Program-made: the position numbers and the translations under genes
Shown: in pieces, positions 6,227 to 9,658 of the stretch
Layout of the letters: each line of letters opens with the position of its first letter
Position numbering within the stretch: position 1 is the stretch's first letter
Assembly (NCBI GenBank): GCA_950075905.1
Contig: CATMVR010000125.1
Coordinates: 1 to 9,658, forward strand
Direction: 5' to 3'
Length of the DNA: 9,658 nt
From: an uncultured Persicitalea sp.
Lineage (GTDB): Bacteria; Bacteroidota; Bacteroidia; Cytophagales; Spirosomataceae
The notes under the pieces: generated by a model
Database searches by the model: none
Told to the model about the DNA's origin: nothing
What the model saw: only the letters and a program-made list of their open reading frames with translations

Positions 6227-7735
6227 TCATGTAAGAATAGCGCTGACTACTTTGCCCTGTACATCCGTAAGCCGGTAGCGACGCCCCTGAAATTTGAAGG
6301 TAAGCCGCTCGTGATCAATACCAAAAAGGTGCATAAGGGTAGCCTGGAAGTCGTGTACATGCACGGGGTCTTTGGTAATGTTATAGCTAAAATCATCGGT
6401 TTCTCCGTAACTGATTCCCGCCTTGACCCCCGCTCCTGCCATCCACATACTAAAACATCGAGGGTGATGGTCGCGGCCGTAGTTATCTTCGGTGAGTTTT
6501 CCCTGAGAGTACACGGTGCGGCCAAACTCGCCCCCCCAAATCACCAGCGTATCTTCCAGCATGCCGCGCCGTTTCAGGTCCATGATTAAGGCCGCCGTAG
6601 GTTGATCTACTTTTTTGCACTGATTTTTTATTCCTACCGGTAGAGCATCGTGCTGATCCCAGCCCTGATGGTACAGCTGTACAAACCGAACGTCTTTTTC
6701 CAGTAGCTTGCGAGCCAGAAGGCAATTGGCGGCATAGGTACCCGGATCGCGGCTATCGGGTCCGTACAGCTCAAACACCTCGTCGGATTCCTTGCTCACA
6801 TCCATCACATCGGGTACGGAAGTCTGCATTCGGTAGGCCATTTCAAACTGAGCCAAGCGGTTATCAAACTCCGGATCGCCGTAGCTTTCGTTTTGGAGCT
6901 GATTGAGTTGTTTGAGGTAATCCAGCATTTCTTTCCGGTCCTTGCCGTCGTAACCTTCGGGGTTATTCAGAAACAGAACGGGGTCTTTACCCGACCGAAA
7001 TTGGGTACCCTCATATCGGGTGGGCAAAAAACCACTTCCCCAGAGCCGGGCGTAAAGAGGCTGTCCGTTGCCATTCTTGGAGATTAGAGAGATGAAGGTG
7101 GGTAGGTTTTCATTTTCTGATCCAAGCCCGTAGCTTACCCACGAGCCGATCGACGGCCGGCCGGGCAGTTGGTTGCCAGTCTGGAAAAAAGTAATAGCCG
7201 GATCGTGGTTGATGGCCTCCGTGTGCAGCGATTTAATGATACAGAGCTCGTCTACCACCCGGGCGGTGTAGGGAAGCAGCTCGCTTACCCAGGTACCATT
7301 CTCTCCGTGCTGATCGAACTTAAACACCGAGGGGGCTATGGGCAGCTGGCTTTGGTTGGCGCTCATGCCGGTAAGCCGTTGACCCTGCCGAACCGAATCG
7401 GGGAGGTCCTGCCCGAAAAGCTTGGCCAGCTGAGGTTTGTAGTCGAAGGTTTCGAATTGAGAGGGCCCGCCACTCATAAAGAGGTATACCACCCGACGGG
7501 CTTTGGGCGCAAAGTGGGGTAGGGCCCGCAAAATGGCCTCCTGCGTATCTTCCGAAAGGCCGCTCGCTGCCGGGGCCGCGCTACGCCTGAGGGTTTCGGC
7601 TCCAAAGAGTGAACCAACTGCCAGGGCGCCCAATCCCAGGGTAGTTTTGGTCAGGAAGTGCCGTCGATCCAGTTTCTGGTTCAACTGTTCAAATTCCGGG
7701 GTATGGAGTCGAAACTCCTCGTGGTGATTTTCCAT
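6227..7735 (-). CDS. DUF1501 family protein with Tat-like leader
   Basis: This 502-residue, apparently full-length DUF1501 (PF07394) protein belongs to the alkaline phosphatase/sulfatase-like fold group; its substrate and reaction are unknown. The N-terminus carries a twin-arginine-like signal, DRRHFLTKTTLGLGALAVG (23-41), after a polar extension, implying export of a folded protein. Typical motifs are YLFMSGGPSQFETFDYKP (84-101), SLHTEAINHDPA (169-180), PGRPSIGSWVSYGLG (191-205), LYHQGWDQH (354-362), GGEFGRT (401-407), RDHHP (421-425) and HDFQATLMHLFG (461-472). The several His and Asp residues could be metal ligands. It starts 4 bases after the stop of the DUF1553 gene, so the two are very probably co-transcribed and translationally coupled; these two families commonly occur as a pair. 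The ATG at 7733-7735 is supported by the position of the Tat motif. The reading frame is intact. Confidence 0.93.
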   Translation of the reverse strand: MENHHEEFRLHTPEFEQLNQKLDRRHFLTKTTLGLGALAVGSLFGAETLRRSAAPAASGLSEDTQEAILRALPHFAPKARRVVYLFMSGGPSQFETFDYKPQLAKLFGQDLPDSVRQGQRLTGMSANQSQLPIAPSVFKFDQHGENGTWVSELLPYTARVVDELCIIKSLHTEAINHDPAITFFQTGNQLPGRPSIGSWVSYGLGSENENLPTFISLISKNGNGQPLYARLWGSGFLPTRYEGTQFRSGKDPVLFLNNPEGYDGKDRKEMLDYLKQLNQLQNESYGDPEFDNRLAQFEMAYRMQTSVPDVMDVSKESDEVFELYGPDSRDPGTYAANCLLARKLLEKDVRFVQLYHQGWDQHDALPVGIKNQCKKVDQPTAALIMDLKRRGMLEDTLVIWGGEFGRTVYSQGKLTEDNYGRDHHPRCFSMWMAGAGVKAGISYGETDDFSYNITKDPVHVHDFQATLMHLFGIDHERLTFKFQGRRYRLTDVQGKVVSAILT

Positions 7736-7739
7736 GGCG

Positions 7740-9658
7740 TTAGCGTCTGATTAGCGTGGCGTCTGAATTCATTATGGTGCTGGCAATTACCGCGTAAGAA
7801 GCCACCGTGGCCGCATCCAACGACTTGCTTACCCGGTATTGCCCTGTCGATAGCCACCCCTTGGCTTTTTTGGGGTCCTGGCGAAAACGCGCCAATTCCC
7901 CGGCCTGCATTTGCACCAGCAGGCTCAGCTCTTTTGCCGGAGGCATTCGGCCCGTCAGGCTTCGGTACGCCAGCGTGATGGCCGCTTTCGGATCTTCCTT
8001 TTTTGCCATTTTTTCGCCCAGTACATTCGCGGCCTCCACGTAGGTGGGGTCGTTGAGGGTAACAAGCGCCTGCAGGGGCGAACTGGTTTTCTGGCGGCGG
8101 ACCGTGCAAAAGCTCCGGCTTGGGGCGTCGAGGGTACTCAGGGTAGGGTTGGGCACTGAACGCTTCACTAGTACGTACAAGCTCCTTTTGTAAATAATAT
8201 CGCCACTATCGGGCTCGTATCTGGAACTGTTGATACGCCAGAGATCGGCCGGCTGGTAGGGTTTGATACTTTTTCCGCCCAGTTCTAGATTGATTAGTCC
8301 GCTAGCCATCAGGGCGTTATCGCGCATCATTTCGGCCGATAGCCGCCGTGCCGGTCCCCGGGCCAGCAGCCGGTTTTGCGGATCTTTTTCCAATAGTTCT
8401 TTCCGGGGGCGGGACTCCAGCCGGTAGGTGGCAGAAGTTACCAGGGTACGCACGAGCTGTTTCACGTCCCAGCCCGACTCCTGGAAGTGCAGCGCCAGCC
8501 AGTCGAGTAGTTCGGGGTGGGAGGGGAGCTCTCCCTGATTTCCAAAATCTTCGGTAGTTTTCACCAAACCCGTTCCAAAAAAGAGCTGCCAGTATCGGTT
8601 AACGGCGACCCTGGCAGTAAGTGGATTTCTTTTGTTGGTAAGCCATTGCGCCAGCCCCACCCGGTTTTTGGGCAGCTGGGCCGGAAACGGAAATATTTTT
8701 TCCGGGGTGCCTGGATACACCTTTTCGCCGGGAGCATCGTAGTTGCCGCGGTTGAGGAGATAGGCCTGTTTGGGCCTGGGGGTTTCCTGCATTACCATCA
8801 GTTCTGGTACCTTGTCTACACTGTCTGCCAGAATGTTTTTCTGTTTCACAACCAGTTGTCTCACCCTTGCAGAAGGGCTATGCTCGGCGGAGAAATAGTA
8901 CATTCGCAGCCGGTGTATTTCCTCGGGGGTCAATGTTTCGGCAGGGCGGGAAGCAACGGGTTCCCAAGTGTCTTTTTCGGCAACCACTTCGACTTCAAAG
9001 GGGGTAAGGCAGCGGTTATAGACCAGGATATCATCAACCAGGCCGTTTTTGACACCGTAGCCGCGGTACCAGCCCCCGATCTGCAGACCGGGCTGGGGCT
9101 TTACATAGCGCTCGGCAAAAATGATATCCTTGGTGAGCTGGTCCATCCTGGTATCCATGGGAAACTCTTTTCCATTCAAATAGATTGTAAGCCCCGCGGC
9201 TTTGCCAGATCCATCGTAGGTCATGGTGAGCTGCACCCACTGGTTCCGGGGTATATCTTGTCGGGAGAGTTTGGTAATAGCGTTGGAGGGTGCTGCGTAG
9301 GCCATACTTGCTTCCAGTTTCCCTTCTTTCAGGTAGAGGTGGTAGCCCTTGAAATTGTACAGCCGTTCGGCCTGGCTTTTGTGAAAGATAACCCCCTCCC
9401 TTACCTCCTTTGGAATATTCAACCACAGGCCTATACTGAACGGCTCGGATTTTCTGAAAATACCCACCCGATCCAGGTCGAGCCAGGCGTCGCCGTTTAG
9501 CTTCAACCCTTCACCGTGGTGGCCCGGCACAAATACTTCCTTTTCCCGTTTGTCTCCCACCAGGGTAGTATAGGCTACCTCTTTTCGGTTTAACTCATTG
9601 TGCAAAGTTTCTTTATCAAAACTGTATTTTGCCAGTAGGCCCGCGGTGGGCACGGCTT
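7740..9658 (-). CDS. LamG + PSD1 (DUF1553) protein, N-terminus beyond the window
   Basis: About 639 C-terminal residues are visible; the frame stays open through the right edge, so the GTG at 9651-9653 is an internal Val, not a start. The visible part opens with a LamG/concanavalin-like domain (AGLLAKYSF to about VAEKD, residues 4-228 counted from that GTG), including KLNGDAWLDLD, SIGLWLNIP and GLVDDILVYNRCLTPFEV. Such domains often bind carbohydrate. It is followed by PSD1/DUF1553 (about 325-637): GLAQWLTNKRNPLTARVAVN, NRYWQLFFGTGLVKTTEDFG, HPELLDWLALHF, ARRLSAEMMRDNAL, SPLQALVTLNDPTYVEAA and the terminal STIMNSDA. Related proteins are about 1000 residues, with cytochrome-like (PSCyt1) and DUF1549 regions before LamG, which would lie outside this window. 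The stop is 4 bases before the DUF1501 start. The function of this protein pair is unknown; export is expected from the partner and family. Confidence 0.92.
   Translation of the reverse strand, partial: AVPTAGLLAKYSFDKETLHNELNRKEVAYTTLVGDKREKEVFVPGHHGEGLKLNGDAWLDLDRVGIFRKSEPFSIGLWLNIPKEVREGVIFHKSQAERLYNFKGYHLYLKEGKLEASMAYAAPSNAITKLSRQDIPRNQWVQLTMTYDGSGKAAGLTIYLNGKEFPMDTRMDQLTKDIIFAERYVKPQPGLQIGGWYRGYGVKNGLVDDILVYNRCLTPFEVEVVAEKDTWEPVASRPAETLTPEEIHRLRMYYFSAEHSPSARVRQLVVKQKNILADSVDKVPELMVMQETPRPKQAYLLNRGNYDAPGEKVYPGTPEKIFPFPAQLPKNRVGLAQWLTNKRNPLTARVAVNRYWQLFFGTGLVKTTEDFGNQGELPSHPELLDWLALHFQESGWDVKQLVRTLVTSATYRLESRPRKELLEKDPQNRLLARGPARRLSAEMMRDNALMASGLINLELGGKSIKPYQPADLWRINSSRYEPDSGDIIYKRSLYVLVKRSVPNPTLSTLDAPSRSFCTVRRQKTSSPLQALVTLNDPTYVEAANVLGEKMAKKEDPKAAITLAYRSLTGRMPPAKELSLLVQMQAGELARFRQDPKKAKGWLSTGQYRVSKSLDAATVASYAVIASTIMNSDATLIRR

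Noticed and set aside
8517..9500. Long plus-strand open frame (327 codons) opposite the LamG/DUF1553 gene.
   Set aside because: It is antisense to a well-supported coding region and has no recognisable domains or leader.
9651..9653. GTG as the start codon of the DUF1553 protein.
   Set aside because: The frame is open to the window edge, the family extends hundreds of residues further N-terminally, and no signal peptide follows.

Overview
The window looks like chromosomal DNA of a Bacteroidota bacterium, most likely an environmental member of the Cytophagales. The evidence is a secreted xylan-degrading gene set behind a LacI-type regulator, the DUF1501/DUF1553 'planctomycete-type' pair that also occurs in Cytophagia, A/T-rich leaders without clear Shine-Dalgarno sequences, and roughly balanced base composition in the genes with AT-rich intergenic DNA. 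The taxonomic call is inference.

Region 1 (about 1-4690, all minus strand) is a probable arabinoxylan-degradation cluster. In transcription order it holds a LacI-family repressor (4690-3653), a 5'-truncated GH43 glycosidase remnant (about 3637-3278), a two-headed CE1 esterase (3186-1258), a GH10 endo-xylanase (1211-141), and the first 36 codons of another secreted protein that runs off the left edge (110-1). Xylanase and esterase are 46 bases apart, and xylanase and the last gene are 30 bases apart, so they are probably co-transcribed. The expected division of labour is that GH10 cuts the xylan backbone while the esterase removes acetyl or feruloyl groups. The GH43 would have trimmed side chains or oligosaccharides before it was broken.

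Region 2 (4691-5533) is about 840 bases without a convincing gene. Its lacI-proximal part is very AT-rich. It carries a perfect 14-bp palindrome with a central CG (4865-4878) and a related imperfect dyad (5093-5106), both of the kind LacI-family repressors bind. It also contains a 10-bp inverted repeat in the lacI leader and a more GC-rich, unidentified island (about 5141-5479) that may be a decayed gene.

Region 3 (5534-6202, plus strand) is a single gene for an exported START-domain protein. It converges on region 4, with only 24 bases between the two stop codons.

Region 4 (6227-9658, minus strand) is a tight two-gene unit. The upstream gene encodes a LamG + PSD1/DUF1553 protein, truncated at its N-terminus by the right edge. 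Four bases after its stop comes a DUF1501 protein with a Tat-like leader. The pair is a known association of unknown biochemical function, probably acting outside the cytoplasm.

No RNA genes, insertion sequences, CRISPR arrays or integration sites were seen. The most useful observations are the operator pair, the truncated GH43, the tandem esterase, the secreted gene at the left edge, and a strong excess of the palindrome GGTACC across the window.
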